From JAGQSZ01 sp049672765 (GTDB lineage: Bacteria; Actinomycetota; Acidimicrobiia; Acidimicrobiales; Microtrichaceae): DNA of 31,782 nt. The notes below the pieces were generated by a model that was given only the letters and a program-made list of their open reading frames with translations, searched no databases and was not told the origin of the DNA. Both the position numbers and the translations under genes were made by a program. The DNA lies in NCBI GenBank assembly GCA_049672765.1, contig JBATWQ010000407.1:1-31782 (forward strand). Reading direction: 5' to 3'. Below, piece after piece: positions 1 through 7,301 of this stretch (positions are counted from its first letter, which is position 1; every line of letters starts with the position of its first letter).

Positions 1-807
1 AACGTGGCAGCCCACCACAATGTCGGCATTGAGCGCGCTACCGACCAGGGCCCGGGTTCCGGACGGACGAGGCGGCAGCAGGTGTCGCAGCTCGGCGAGT
101 CGTTCGGCCCGCTCCTGGTCGTGGGCCGCGATGCGATCGAGAGCCCTCAGTCGCTTCGCGTCGTTCGACCTGGGTCCCTCCGGAAAGATGATCGCGGCGT
201 CTGACGCAGTCATGCCTGCTCCGAGCCTTGCGATCGCGGCTAGCGCCGGCTCTGCATCGGCTGCATTGCGATCTATGAAGCAGTTGGCCAACCGGTTCCC
301 GACGATGTCGAGACAGGGGTCGGCAAGCAACTCGTCCTTGAGCACGAACCGCGGGTGAAGACCCCCGAGCTCGGTCACCACCCATGCGGTAACCAGGGAA
401 TCGGCGAGACTTGCGTGTCGGACCAGTAGGACGACCGGGCCCGGCGACAGGACCTCGGCGCCCTCGACGTTCAACTCCAGCCCACACGTGACGCGCAGCG
501 ACGCCAGTAGCCGCCCAGCCCACCATCGCTGTAGCCGGTAGTGGGCTTCGTGGTCTCGGCCGCGACCGACCAGCCATAGTCCTGCGGCGGTCAACACACC
601 AGCGGTCTCCAACCAGCTCCAACACAGCGCGAACGCCACCAGACGGGTCACGGGCAGTCGGAATCGAAGCAGCACCAGGTCTGCGACCAATGTCAGGAGG
701 ATGATGGGAACGATGAGAACCGTGAGAAGTGTGGTCAGGACGAACAGGCCCCCGACATTGCGGGCGCGTCTTTTGATGGTCGCGGCCCGAGAGTTGTCGT
801 GTGCCAT
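1..807 (-). CDS. PlsC-like 1-acylglycerol-3-phosphate acyltransferase, partial at left edge
   Basis: The frame is open from an ATG at 807 to the window edge (269 codons, no stop), so the C-terminus is missing. About residues 18-45 form a hydrophobic membrane segment. Further on are the two hallmark PlsC/LPLAT motifs: an H-x4-D block (RHASLAD), which supplies the catalytic His/Asp, and a downstream FPEGPRS block matching the FPEGTRS glycerol-phosphate binding motif. Enzymes of this family transfer an acyl group from acyl-CoA or acyl-ACP to a lysophospholipid at the membrane. The start lies one base after the stop of the DUF1295 gene (TGA-G-ATG), so the two are almost certainly co-transcribed and translationally coupled. 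The exact acceptor cannot be told from sequence; a related lysophospholipid or ornithine-lipid acyltransferase is possible. Confidence 0.85.
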   Translation of the reverse strand, partial: MAHDNSRAATIKRRARNVGGLFVLTTLLTVLIVPIILLTLVADLVLLRFRLPVTRLVAFALCWSWLETAGVLTAAGLWLVGRGRDHEAHYRLQRWWAGRLLASLRVTCGLELNVEGAEVLSPGPVVLLVRHASLADSLVTAWVVTELGGLHPRFVLKDELLADPCLDIVGNRLANCFIDRNAADAEPALAAIARLGAGMTASDAAIIFPEGPRSNDAKRLRALDRIAAHDQERAERLAELRHLLPPRPSGTRALVGSALNADIVVGCHV

Positions 808-808
808 C

Positions 809-1699
809 TCAACCCAGCTTCCCGGCAACATCGCCACTCGGCGGACGAGGCAGCAGTATCGGGGTCGAATCGAGATAGTCGCGGTAGGCGGGTTCATCGC
901 CCCAGCGCTTCTTGCCGCGTGCCTCGAGCATCGGTATGCCGCTCACCTTCGTCAGTAGCAGGGTGACGAAGAGGGGTGAGATCAGAGTGGCGAACTGCCA
1001 GCCGTGCAGCGACGGCAGCGCGACCAGCGCAACCCCCACCCAGAGGGTGATCTCACCGAAATAGTTGGGATGCCGCGACCACGCCCAGAGCCCCGACGTG
1101 ATGAATCGCCCACTGTTGGACTCATCTTTTCGGAACGCACTTTTCTGCAGGTCGGCGGTGACTTCGATTGCCATCCCTGCGAGCCAGACCGCGACGCCAA
1201 CGAAGCTCACGACACCGAACGACGTTTCACCGGCCGTGGTCATCGCCGCCAATGCTGCTGCCGCCGTCATTGATACCCAGAGTCCTTGCAGCGTCCACGA
1301 CATCAGGAATCGCGGCGCACTCTGTTTGATGGCGTCGAACCGGCTGTCCGATCCGTCACGTACGACTCGGATGAAGAGGAATGATCCGAGTCGCGAGCAC
1401 CAGATGGCGACCATCGCGGCGACCACCAGGGCGGTCGACGATGTGTTGCCGGCGATCAGTGCGAAGACGGTGACCGTCAGGTACGTCGTCGCCCCGAACA
1501 GGTCGTAGTAGCGTTCGGTCCGTGCCAGAAACGCCGGTATGAAGGCCAGCCAGTTCATCCCGAAGGCGATGGCGACGGACCATACGAATACCGGAACCCC
1601 ACCTAGTTCGAGTCCACCGGATCCGCCGGCTACGGCGAGCAGGCCACCAACTACTGCAGCCGCAAGGACCGTGAGTAACGACGAAGCGGTGGAATTCAT
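809..1699 (-). CDS. DUF1295 membrane protein (steroid 5-alpha-reductase-like)
   Basis: This 296-residue polytopic membrane protein has about seven hydrophobic segments. Near the C-terminus it carries the block SRHPNYFGE, typical of DUF1295 and related to the NADPH-binding region of the steroid 5-alpha-reductase/ICMT fold. Family members are thought to be NAD(P)H-dependent reductases of lipid or isoprenoid double bonds; the substrate is not known. The ATG at 1699 is preceded, after a six-base spacer, by the -10-like hexamer AATAAT and has no Shine-Dalgarno sequence, so a leaderless mRNA is likely. It is the first gene of a two-gene operon with the PlsC-like acyltransferase, which points to membrane-lipid modification. 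Family assignment is firm, function is not. Confidence 0.88.
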   Translation of the reverse strand: MNSTASSLLTVLAAAVVGGLLAVAGGSGGLELGGVPVFVWSVAIAFGMNWLAFIPAFLARTERYYDLFGATTYLTVTVFALIAGNTSSTALVVAAMVAIWCSRLGSFLFIRVVRDGSDSRFDAIKQSAPRFLMSWTLQGLWVSMTAAAALAAMTTAGETSFGVVSFVGVAVWLAGMAIEVTADLQKSAFRKDESNSGRFITSGLWAWSRHPNYFGEITLWVGVALVALPSLHGWQFATLISPLFVTLLLTKVSGIPMLEARGKKRWGDEPAYRDYLDSTPILLPRPPSGDVAGKLG

Positions 1700-1705
1700 T
1701 GAGTG

Positions 1706-1711
1706 ATTATT
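1706..1711 (-). promoter_or_regulatory. -10-like hexamer of the DUF1295 gene (leaderless)
   Basis: Read on the minus strand the hexamer is AATAAT, ending six bases before the ATG at 1699. A start point 6-7 bases after a -10 box would coincide with the start codon. No clear -35 box is seen. Confidence 0.45.
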
Positions 1712-1828
1712 CCCCGTATCAATGTTTGAAGAGACCCGTTCTTCCGATAATTTCCAGCCGACCGGATGGGTTACGTCTGATCAACCGGCCACGGGTCGCA
1801 GCGGCGGGACGCGTGGCATGCTCGGTCG

Positions 1829-1834
1829 TAGAGT
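1829..1834 (+). promoter_or_regulatory. -10-like hexamer of the F420 oxidoreductase gene (leaderless)
   Basis: TAGAGT (TANNNT) ends six bases before the ATG at 1841, and there is no purine-rich ribosome binding site. The 141-base gap 1700-1840 is a divergent promoter region serving this gene and the DUF1295 gene. Confidence 0.45.
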
Positions 1835-1840
1835 GAGCCG

Positions 1841-2713
1841 ATGAACAAACGACTCGGCGGCACCGGGATCTGGAGCCCTCAGCTCCGCTACGGAGACATT
1901 GGCCAGGCAGCGACGCTTGCGGCCGAACTTGAGGAGCTGGGCTACTCCGCCCTCTGGATCGGCGACATCGGTGGCGATCTGTTCAGCGCACTCGACAACC
2001 TCCTTGGCGCCACCTCCACGGCAACGGTCGCGACAGGAATCCTCAACATCTGGATGCACACCCCTGACAAGACCGCTGCCGAGCACGCACGTATGGTCGC
2101 AGAACACGGACCGCGATTTCTGTGTGGCATCGGAATCAGTCATCGTCCACTCATCGACGGTTCGGTCGAACCGGGCACCTACAAGAAGCCGATCGCAACC
2201 ATGTCGACGTACCTCGACGGGCTCGACGGCGCACCGACTCCACTCGCTATCGAAGACCGTGTGATCGCAGCTCTGGGGCCTAAGATGCTCGAGCTTGCAC
2301 GCACCCGTTCAGCCGGCACCCATCCGTACCTGGTGACGCCCGGATTGACCCGTGCCGCACGAGCAGGAATCGGCGTTGACGGACTCGTCGCCTCCGAGTT
2401 GGGAGTCGTGCTGGAGACCGACCCGGCCAAGGCCCGTCAGATCGCCAGGTCGCACCTCCAGATGTATCTCGGTCTGCCGAACTATTCCAACAACTGGAAG
2501 CGTGAAGGCTTTACCGATGACGACATCGCCGAGGGTGGTAGCGACCGCCTTGTCGACGCCCTGGTCGCTTGGGGCGACGAGTCCGCCATTGCCGCTCGGG
2601 TCCAGGAGCATCGCGACGCCGGTGCCGACCATGTCTGCATCCAGGTTCTGACCGAGGACCCCCGTGAATTTCCCATCGAGCAGTGGCGGATCTTGGCACC
2701 TGTGCTCATCTAG
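1841..2713 (+). CDS. F420-dependent LLM-class oxidoreductase
   Basis: This 290-residue protein has the TIM-barrel pattern of luciferase-like (bacterial-luciferase/F420) oxidoreductases. It resembles the actinobacterial TIGR03620-type group, with an N-terminal GIWS block, ALWIGD after the first helix, an early TATVATGILNIW strand and the GIGISH segment. Members use reduced coenzyme F420 (sometimes FMN) for hydride transfer to largely unknown substrates in the cytoplasm. The ATG at 1841 is chosen because TAGAGT lies six bases upstream, consistent with leaderless translation. The gene is followed after 26 bases by the acyltransferase gene in the same direction, so the two may be co-transcribed. 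Family assignment rests on overall pattern; the substrate cannot be inferred. Confidence 0.85.
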   Translation: MNKRLGGTGIWSPQLRYGDIGQAATLAAELEELGYSALWIGDIGGDLFSALDNLLGATSTATVATGILNIWMHTPDKTAAEHARMVAEHGPRFLCGIGISHRPLIDGSVEPGTYKKPIATMSTYLDGLDGAPTPLAIEDRVIAALGPKMLELARTRSAGTHPYLVTPGLTRAARAGIGVDGLVASELGVVLETDPAKARQIARSHLQMYLGLPNYSNNWKREGFTDDDIAEGGSDRLVDALVAWGDESAIAARVQEHRDAGADHVCIQVLTEDPREFPIEQWRILAPVLI

Positions 2714-2739
2714 TCCCTGAACAGCTCTAGGCGGATGCC

Positions 2740-4851
2740 TTGACCTCAATCGCAGCACCCTCCGACGCCGCAACTGTTGGTGCCCACGCGGGGTCAGTCG
2801 GACTTGGCCACATCCCGGCCCTCGACGGTTTGCGTGCCCTCGCTGTCATCGCTGTCCTCATCTACCACGGCGACGTCGGCTTCCTGGGAGGGGGCTTCAT
2901 CGGCGTCGACCTGTTCTTCGTCCTTTCCGGGTTCCTGATCACTTCGCTGTTACTCGCCGAGCACCAACGCAAGGGTTCGATCGACCTGAAACGCTTCTGG
3001 ATCAGACGGTTCCGGCGCCTGCTACCCGCCCTAATGGTGTACTTGGTGGCGGTCGCGATCTGGGCTGCGCTCGCCGCGGATCCGACCACTCTCAGCAGCG
3101 TTCGACGCGCCTCGCTGTCGGGGCTCGGCTATGTGGCCAACTGGTACTTCATAGCGTCGGGTGTCAGCTACGGGATGGCTTGGTCGGCTCCGTCGCCACT
3201 CATCCACCTGTGGTCACTGTCGGTCGAGGAGCAGTACTACGTGGTCTGGCCGCTGATTGCCGCAGGCCTGTTCGCAATTGCTGTCGCTCGTCGTCGACCG
3301 GCCCGCAGGCTGTTCGCAATAGTCGGCGTGTCGGCAGCCCTGGCTTCCACCATCTGGATGCTCAAGCTTGCAGTCGGGGGTGCGACCACCGACCGGATGT
3401 ACTTCGGGACCGACACGAGGGCTGCCACCATCCTGGTCGGGGTCGTACTGGCAGCTGTGTTGCAGCCGGCGATGGCGGCCAGGCAGGACACTTCAGCGAT
3501 CGTCCACTCCAGGACGACCCGACTGGCAACCATGCTGGGACTCACCGGCGCGGCCGTGCTGGTGACGGTCGCCGTGGTCGCCCATGAGAAGGACCGATGG
3601 CTGTACCGCGGAGGCTTCGCCCTCATCGCCGTGGCCAGCGCCGCGGTGATCGCGGCAGCAGTCCTACACCCGGGCGCCGACCGCTGGCTGAGCGTTGCTC
3701 CGCTGAGGTGGGCGGGGACCCGTTCGTATGGCCTGTATCTGTGGCACTGGGGTGTGCTCGTCGCGCTCGCGGTTGCATTCCCGCAGTTCACCGGATGGGC
3801 CCGTCTGCCAGTTGCCATTGCGATCACCGGCGTGATCACCGAATGCTCTTTCCGGTTCATCGAGAACCCGATCCGTACGGGGATCTTCCGACTGCCGGTA
3901 CCGCGGCTGCTGGTTCCGGTTTCGTTCGCCCTGATCGCAGGCCTGCTGGTCCTCGCCACCAACGGTGCCGAGGACCAGCCTGACTATTTGAAGTCGCGGA
4001 CCGCCGATGACGTGGAGATGGTCGCACCACCGTCGTCGGATCCCTCGGGCGGGACACTTGCACCACCCGCCACCGTCGCACCGCAGGTGCCGCCGGGGGA
4101 TTCGAGGCCTGGGTCGGCACCCTCGGTTCCCTCACCGACCACCGAGCCACCCGTTCTGCTACGACCGAGCCGCGTCGCCCTCGTCGGGGACAGCGTCGCT
4201 GCGAGCCTTGCGCCGGCCCTGGCAGAGGCGTTCTCCGCGAACGGAATGGCCTTCGCCAACGCCTCGGCACCCGGGTGCGGAGTACTGGAGGGTGACCCGG
4301 CCGATGACCGCGGAGAGCCGCTCGCGATCACCTCGGCCTGCTCCGGAGCAATCCCGGATCTGCAGCGGAGCATCGTCAAACGCACCAGTCCCGACCTGGT
4401 GGTCGTGTTGTCGTCGTGGGAGGCGGGAGACCGTCTGGTCGATGGCGTTTGGCACCCGTTCGCGAGCGCAGAGGCTGACGCCCAGCTGCTTCGCCTCTAC
4501 GACGAGATGCTCGACCGGTTGACGGTGGGTGGAGCCCGGGTTGCTCTCGTCACGATCGCCGATCCGGTCGACTCCAAGCGGGGACCCGCCAAGGAGGAAC
4601 AGACCAGACGTCTCCGCCACATGAACGACCTGCTGGAACAAGTGGCAACGCGCGACCCGATTCGGGCGAGCCTGGTTCGCCTCGATGAGATCGTCTGCCC
4701 GGCCGACCCCTGCCCCAAGGTGGTCGACGGCGTTGAACTCCGCGCTCTGGATGGAGCCCATTTCGCCGATCCGAAGGGCGCGGCCCTGGTTGCAGACCAG
4801 CTCGTGGCTCGCATAGCCCAGGTGCCTGCAGGCTCTGTCACCCGGAACTGA
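2740..4851 (+). CDS. OafA/YrhL-type O-acyltransferase fused to SGNH domain
   Basis: This 703-residue protein joins two domains. Residues about 25-400 are an acyltransferase-3 membrane domain of about ten helices. It opens with LDGLRALAVIAVLIYH, giving the R-x10-H motif of this family (R32, H43), followed by FFVLSGFLIT and a basic RRFRRLLPAL segment. A Pro/Ser/Thr-rich extracytoplasmic linker (about 420-475) leads to an SGNH-hydrolase-like domain with GDS near residue 483 and D-x2-H near residue 670 (DGAHF). The family O-acylates surface glycans: the membrane domain moves the acyl group across the membrane and the SGNH domain transfers it. An upstream in-frame stop at 2728-2730 leaves TTG 2740 as the first possible start, with AGGCGG five bases before it. 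The acceptor (peptidoglycan, polysaccharide or glycolipid) is unknown. Confidence 0.9.
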   Translation: MTSIAAPSDAATVGAHAGSVGLGHIPALDGLRALAVIAVLIYHGDVGFLGGGFIGVDLFFVLSGFLITSLLLAEHQRKGSIDLKRFWIRRFRRLLPALMVYLVAVAIWAALAADPTTLSSVRRASLSGLGYVANWYFIASGVSYGMAWSAPSPLIHLWSLSVEEQYYVVWPLIAAGLFAIAVARRRPARRLFAIVGVSAALASTIWMLKLAVGGATTDRMYFGTDTRAATILVGVVLAAVLQPAMAARQDTSAIVHSRTTRLATMLGLTGAAVLVTVAVVAHEKDRWLYRGGFALIAVASAAVIAAAVLHPGADRWLSVAPLRWAGTRSYGLYLWHWGVLVALAVAFPQFTGWARLPVAIAITGVITECSFRFIENPIRTGIFRLPVPRLLVPVSFALIAGLLVLATNGAEDQPDYLKSRTADDVEMVAPPSSDPSGGTLAPPATVAPQVPPGDSRPGSAPSVPSPTTEPPVLLRPSRVALVGDSVAASLAPALAEAFSANGMAFANASAPGCGVLEGDPADDRGEPLAITSACSGAIPDLQRSIVKRTSPDLVVVLSSWEAGDRLVDGVWHPFASAEADAQLLRLYDEMLDRLTVGGARVALVTIADPVDSKRGPAKEEQTRRLRHMNDLLEQVATRDPIRASLVRLDEIVCPADPCPKVVDGVELRALDGAHFADPKGAALVADQLVARIAQVPAGSVTRN

Positions 4852-4910
4852 CCCGGACGGGACAGGCTGCGGTCGGTCCAAACCGACGGCGCGCACGGCC
4901 GGCGGGAGGG

Positions 4911-4916
4911 TACTCT
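4911..4916 (+). promoter_or_regulatory. -10-like hexamer of the WS/DGAT gene (leaderless)
   Basis: TACTCT (TANNNT) ends six bases before the GTG at 4923. This supports GTG 4923 over ATG 4932 as start and suggests the gene has its own promoter although the preceding gene runs in the same direction. Confidence 0.45.
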
Positions 4917-4922
4917 CCGAAC

Positions 4923-6308
4923 GTGGACCGCATGAGCGCTTTGGACGCCGAGTTTCTCCACCTCGAGGATTCCAACTCGCACATGCACATCGCCGGGATC
5001 TGCACCTTCGCAAACCCGGCTCCGAGCATCCAGGAACTCGAGACGCTGGTCGCCTCGAAGCTTCACCTGCTTCCCCGTTATCGCCAGCGCGTGCGCCTCG
5101 TACCCCTTGAACTTGGACGGCCCGTGTGGGTGGATGACCCGCATTTCAACATCGGCTATCACATCCGCCACACGGCGCTCCCTGCTCCTGGGGATGCGGC
5201 GGCCCTGCGCCATTTGATGGGGCGCCTCATGTCCCAACCGCTGGACCGGCACCGACCTCTCTGGGAGGCCTGGCTGACTGAAGGGCTCGATGGTGACCGC
5301 TGGGCGTTGATCTGCAAGGTTCACCACTCGATGGTCGACGGGATTGCCGGGGTCGGCCTGCTGGAGATGTTGCTGGATCTGTCCCCAGAGGTCGACGTTG
5401 CCGAACCCAAGGAATGGTCAGCGGAACCGGAACCTTCGGTAGCGGCGGTCATCGGCGACGCATGGAAAGGTGCGATCGGCGACGGCGTCCGAATGGCGTC
5501 TCGATCCATATCCAAGATCGCAGATCCCGCCGCAGCACTCAGAGCCGCCAAGGACCTGGGTGGCGGACTAATCGGGTTGGGACAACGCCTGGTAAACACT
5601 CCCAGCTCCTCGATCCAGGGTCCTGTCGGGCCGCACCGCAGGTGGACCTATACAACTGCGGACCTCGCCGTGGTCAAGCAGATCGGCAGAGCCCACGGAG
5701 CGACCGTCAACGACGTCGTTCTCGCTGCGGTCACCAGTGGGTTCCGGGACCTCCTGACCGCCCACGGCGACGATCCCGGGATTGTCGTGGTGCGATCCCT
5801 CGTGCCCGTGTCGGTCCGAGGCTCCGACGGGGAAGGAATCGCGGACAACCGAGTTTCGGCGTTGTTGTTGGAACTTCCGGTCTCAGCAGAAGATCCGCTG
5901 GAACGGCTGGAGGCCGTCAAAGATGCGATGTCGGAGCTCAAAGGCTCCCACATGGTCGAGGCGGCGGACGCCGTGGTCAATATCGGCAACCTTGCCCCAC
6001 CGGTCGTTCTCGGGGCGGCGACCCGAATGGCCATGCGCGCACAACATTTCGTGTCGCAACGATCGATCGCTACGGTGACCACGAATGTGCCGGGTCCGCA
6101 GTTCCCTCTGTACTGCCTGGGACGAGAGATGCTCGAGTACCTGCCGTTCGTTCCGATCATCTCGGGGGTCCGAATCGGGACCGCGATCCTGTCCTACAAC
6201 GGAGCGCTCGCCTTCGGAATTACCGGCGACTGGGACACCGCGTCAGACGTCGACACGCTCGCTGCAGGCATAGACGCCGCTATTGTCGAGCTTGCTTCTA
6301 CCATCTGA
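4923..6308 (+). CDS. Wax ester synthase/diacylglycerol acyltransferase (WS/DGAT)
   Basis: This 461-residue protein is a bifunctional WS/DGAT. It has the catalytic HHxxxDG motif as HHSMVDG (H134, H135, D139), the PLW block before it (RPLWEAW), and the C-terminal region with NVPGP typical of the family. Such enzymes esterify fatty alcohols or diacylglycerol with acyl-CoA to make the storage wax esters or triacylglycerols common in actinobacteria, and act at the inner face of the membrane. The N-terminus (MDRMSALDAEFLHLE) matches the family's usual opening, which with the upstream TACTCT hexamer supports GTG 4923 as start. The length is normal. It converges with the universal stress protein gene, with 24 bases between the stops. 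Confidence 0.93.
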   Translation: MDRMSALDAEFLHLEDSNSHMHIAGICTFANPAPSIQELETLVASKLHLLPRYRQRVRLVPLELGRPVWVDDPHFNIGYHIRHTALPAPGDAAALRHLMGRLMSQPLDRHRPLWEAWLTEGLDGDRWALICKVHHSMVDGIAGVGLLEMLLDLSPEVDVAEPKEWSAEPEPSVAAVIGDAWKGAIGDGVRMASRSISKIADPAAALRAAKDLGGGLIGLGQRLVNTPSSSIQGPVGPHRRWTYTTADLAVVKQIGRAHGATVNDVVLAAVTSGFRDLLTAHGDDPGIVVVRSLVPVSVRGSDGEGIADNRVSALLLELPVSAEDPLERLEAVKDAMSELKGSHMVEAADAVVNIGNLAPPVVLGAATRMAMRAQHFVSQRSIATVTTNVPGPQFPLYCLGREMLEYLPFVPIISGVRIGTAILSYNGALAFGITGDWDTASDVDTLAAGIDAAIVELASTI

Positions 6309-6332
6309 GTTTGCCCGCCTATTACGGCACTC

Positions 6333-7202
6333 TCAGCCCGGTGGCACAACCACCGTTGAACAGCGGGCGTGGCGGAGAACCTGCTGGGTGACAGAACCGA
6401 GCAGGTTCCCGATGAAGTCGCTGTGCCCCCTTGAGCCGACGACAACGAGCGAAGCCCCGGCTGACGCCTCGATCAGTGCAGTAGCCCCGTTGCAAGACTC
6501 AGTTTTTGCGAGCACCGTGACAGCCGGTGATTCCCTGGTGGCCAGTTCGATCTCGGAATCCAGCAGTTCCTTGGCCGACGCTTCAATTGATTCGACCGAG
6601 ACACCAAGCCCGGGGTAAGGAGTGCGTGTAACCAACTCGGCCCACGCGTTCACGGCGAGCACCGGAAGCTCACGCACGGCCGCCTCGTTCATGGCCCAGC
6701 GGAGCGCGTTCCTCGAACCCTTCGAACCGTCTACGCCGACAACAATCCTCGGTTCCGGGTCGGCAACGGGGCCGTCAGCGGGTCCCCGAACCACGGCCAC
6801 CGGACACCTTGAGCGACTCGCGACCTTCAGACTGACCGAACCGAGTTGGAGTCCGAGGAATCCGCCCTCGCCACGAGCACCGACGACCAGCAGGTCGGCA
6901 AAGCCGCCCGATTCGAGAAGGACAGCCTCGGGCTTCGCAACGATGGCTCGTGTCGTCACGGCGACGCCTTCGGGAACCCTACCTAGGACGACTTCGTCCA
7001 GTTGCAGCTGTGCCCGGGCACCGATCTCGACGGAGTCGGTCTGATCTCCGGATCTGTCCGGAGTGGACACTTTGTCGGTCCACGCCCATACGACCTCGAG
7101 GTCGACCTGGCGCAGAGCGGCTTCCTCGATTGCGAAGTCCAGCGCTCTAAGCGAGTCCGGTGACTGGTCAATTCCGACGACGATCCGCGAAGTTCCGTTC
7201 AC
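6333..7202 (-). CDS. Tandem-domain universal stress protein
   Basis: With the GTG at 7202 the protein has 289 residues in two UspA domains (about 4-139 and 151-286). Both keep the ATP-binding loop G-x2-G-x9-G(S): VGARGEGGFLGLQLGS (about 107-122) and VGSRGHSDFIGNLLGS (about 256-270), so both halves should bind nucleotide. Tandem USPs of this length are common in actinobacteria, where several respond to hypoxia or stationary phase. GTG 7202 is preferred because GGAAG lies about nine bases upstream and it places the protein start just before the first beta strand; an in-frame extension upstream exists but lacks similarity to the family. The gene converges with WS/DGAT, and its upstream region holds an 8-bp inverted repeat that might regulate it. 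Confidence 0.9.
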   Translation of the reverse strand: MNGTSRIVVGIDQSPDSLRALDFAIEEAALRQVDLEVVWAWTDKVSTPDRSGDQTDSVEIGARAQLQLDEVVLGRVPEGVAVTTRAIVAKPEAVLLESGGFADLLVVGARGEGGFLGLQLGSVSLKVASRSRCPVAVVRGPADGPVADPEPRIVVGVDGSKGSRNALRWAMNEAAVRELPVLAVNAWAELVTRTPYPGLGVSVESIEASAKELLDSEIELATRESPAVTVLAKTESCNGATALIEASAGASLVVVGSRGHSDFIGNLLGSVTQQVLRHARCSTVVVPPG

Positions 7203-7240
7203 CCCATGAGACTTCCAGACATGAGTGCCTCGACCAAGGC

Positions 7241-7264
7241 TTTGCGGCGTCTTTGTGCCGCAAA
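7241..7264. promoter_or_regulatory. Perfect 8-bp inverted repeat upstream of the USP gene
   Basis: TTTGCGGC and GCCGCAAA are separated by eight bases. The element lies 38 bases before the USP start and after the hydrolase gene. It could be an operator of the USP gene or a second terminator hairpin for the hydrolase transcript; it does not resemble a DosR box. Confidence 0.35.
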
Positions 7265-7276
7265 AGGTTGGACCCA

Positions 7277-7299
7277 CCCGTAACGGCGGCCGTAACGGG
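7277..7299 (-). terminator. Hairpin after the hydrolase gene
   Basis: On the minus strand CCCGTTACGG and CCGTTACGGG flank a CCG loop, giving a 10-pair stem with one T-T mismatch that begins just after the hydrolase stop at 7302. There is no T-run directly after it, so it would be a weak or Rho-assisted terminator. The same 9-mer, CCGTAACGG on the plus strand, appears twice because each arm is itself nearly palindromic. Confidence 0.5.
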
Positions 7300-7301
7300 A
7301 T

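Noticed and set aside
38..625. Long minus-strand open frame coding for an Arg-rich 195-residue protein
   Set aside because: It overlaps the PlsC-like gene in another frame; only the other frame has recognisable catalytic motifs, and Arg-rich composition is typical of shadow frames in GC-rich DNA.
3236..3962. 241-residue minus-strand frame inside the OafA-type acyltransferase gene
   Set aside because: Antisense to a conserved membrane protein; no start signal or domain.
4872..4890. Short inverted repeat GTCGGT/ACCGAC between the acyltransferase and WS/DGAT genes
   Set aside because: Only six base pairs and no T-run; too common by chance to call a terminator.
4159..5327. Long minus-strand open frames (284 and 276 residues) opposite the acyltransferase and WS/DGAT genes
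   Set aside because: They are antisense shadows of well-supported genes, with Arg/Ser-rich composition and no family similarity.
5414..6391. 325-residue plus-strand open frame within the WS/DGAT gene
   Set aside because: Arg/Gly-rich translation without any motif, in a frame overlapping a certain gene.
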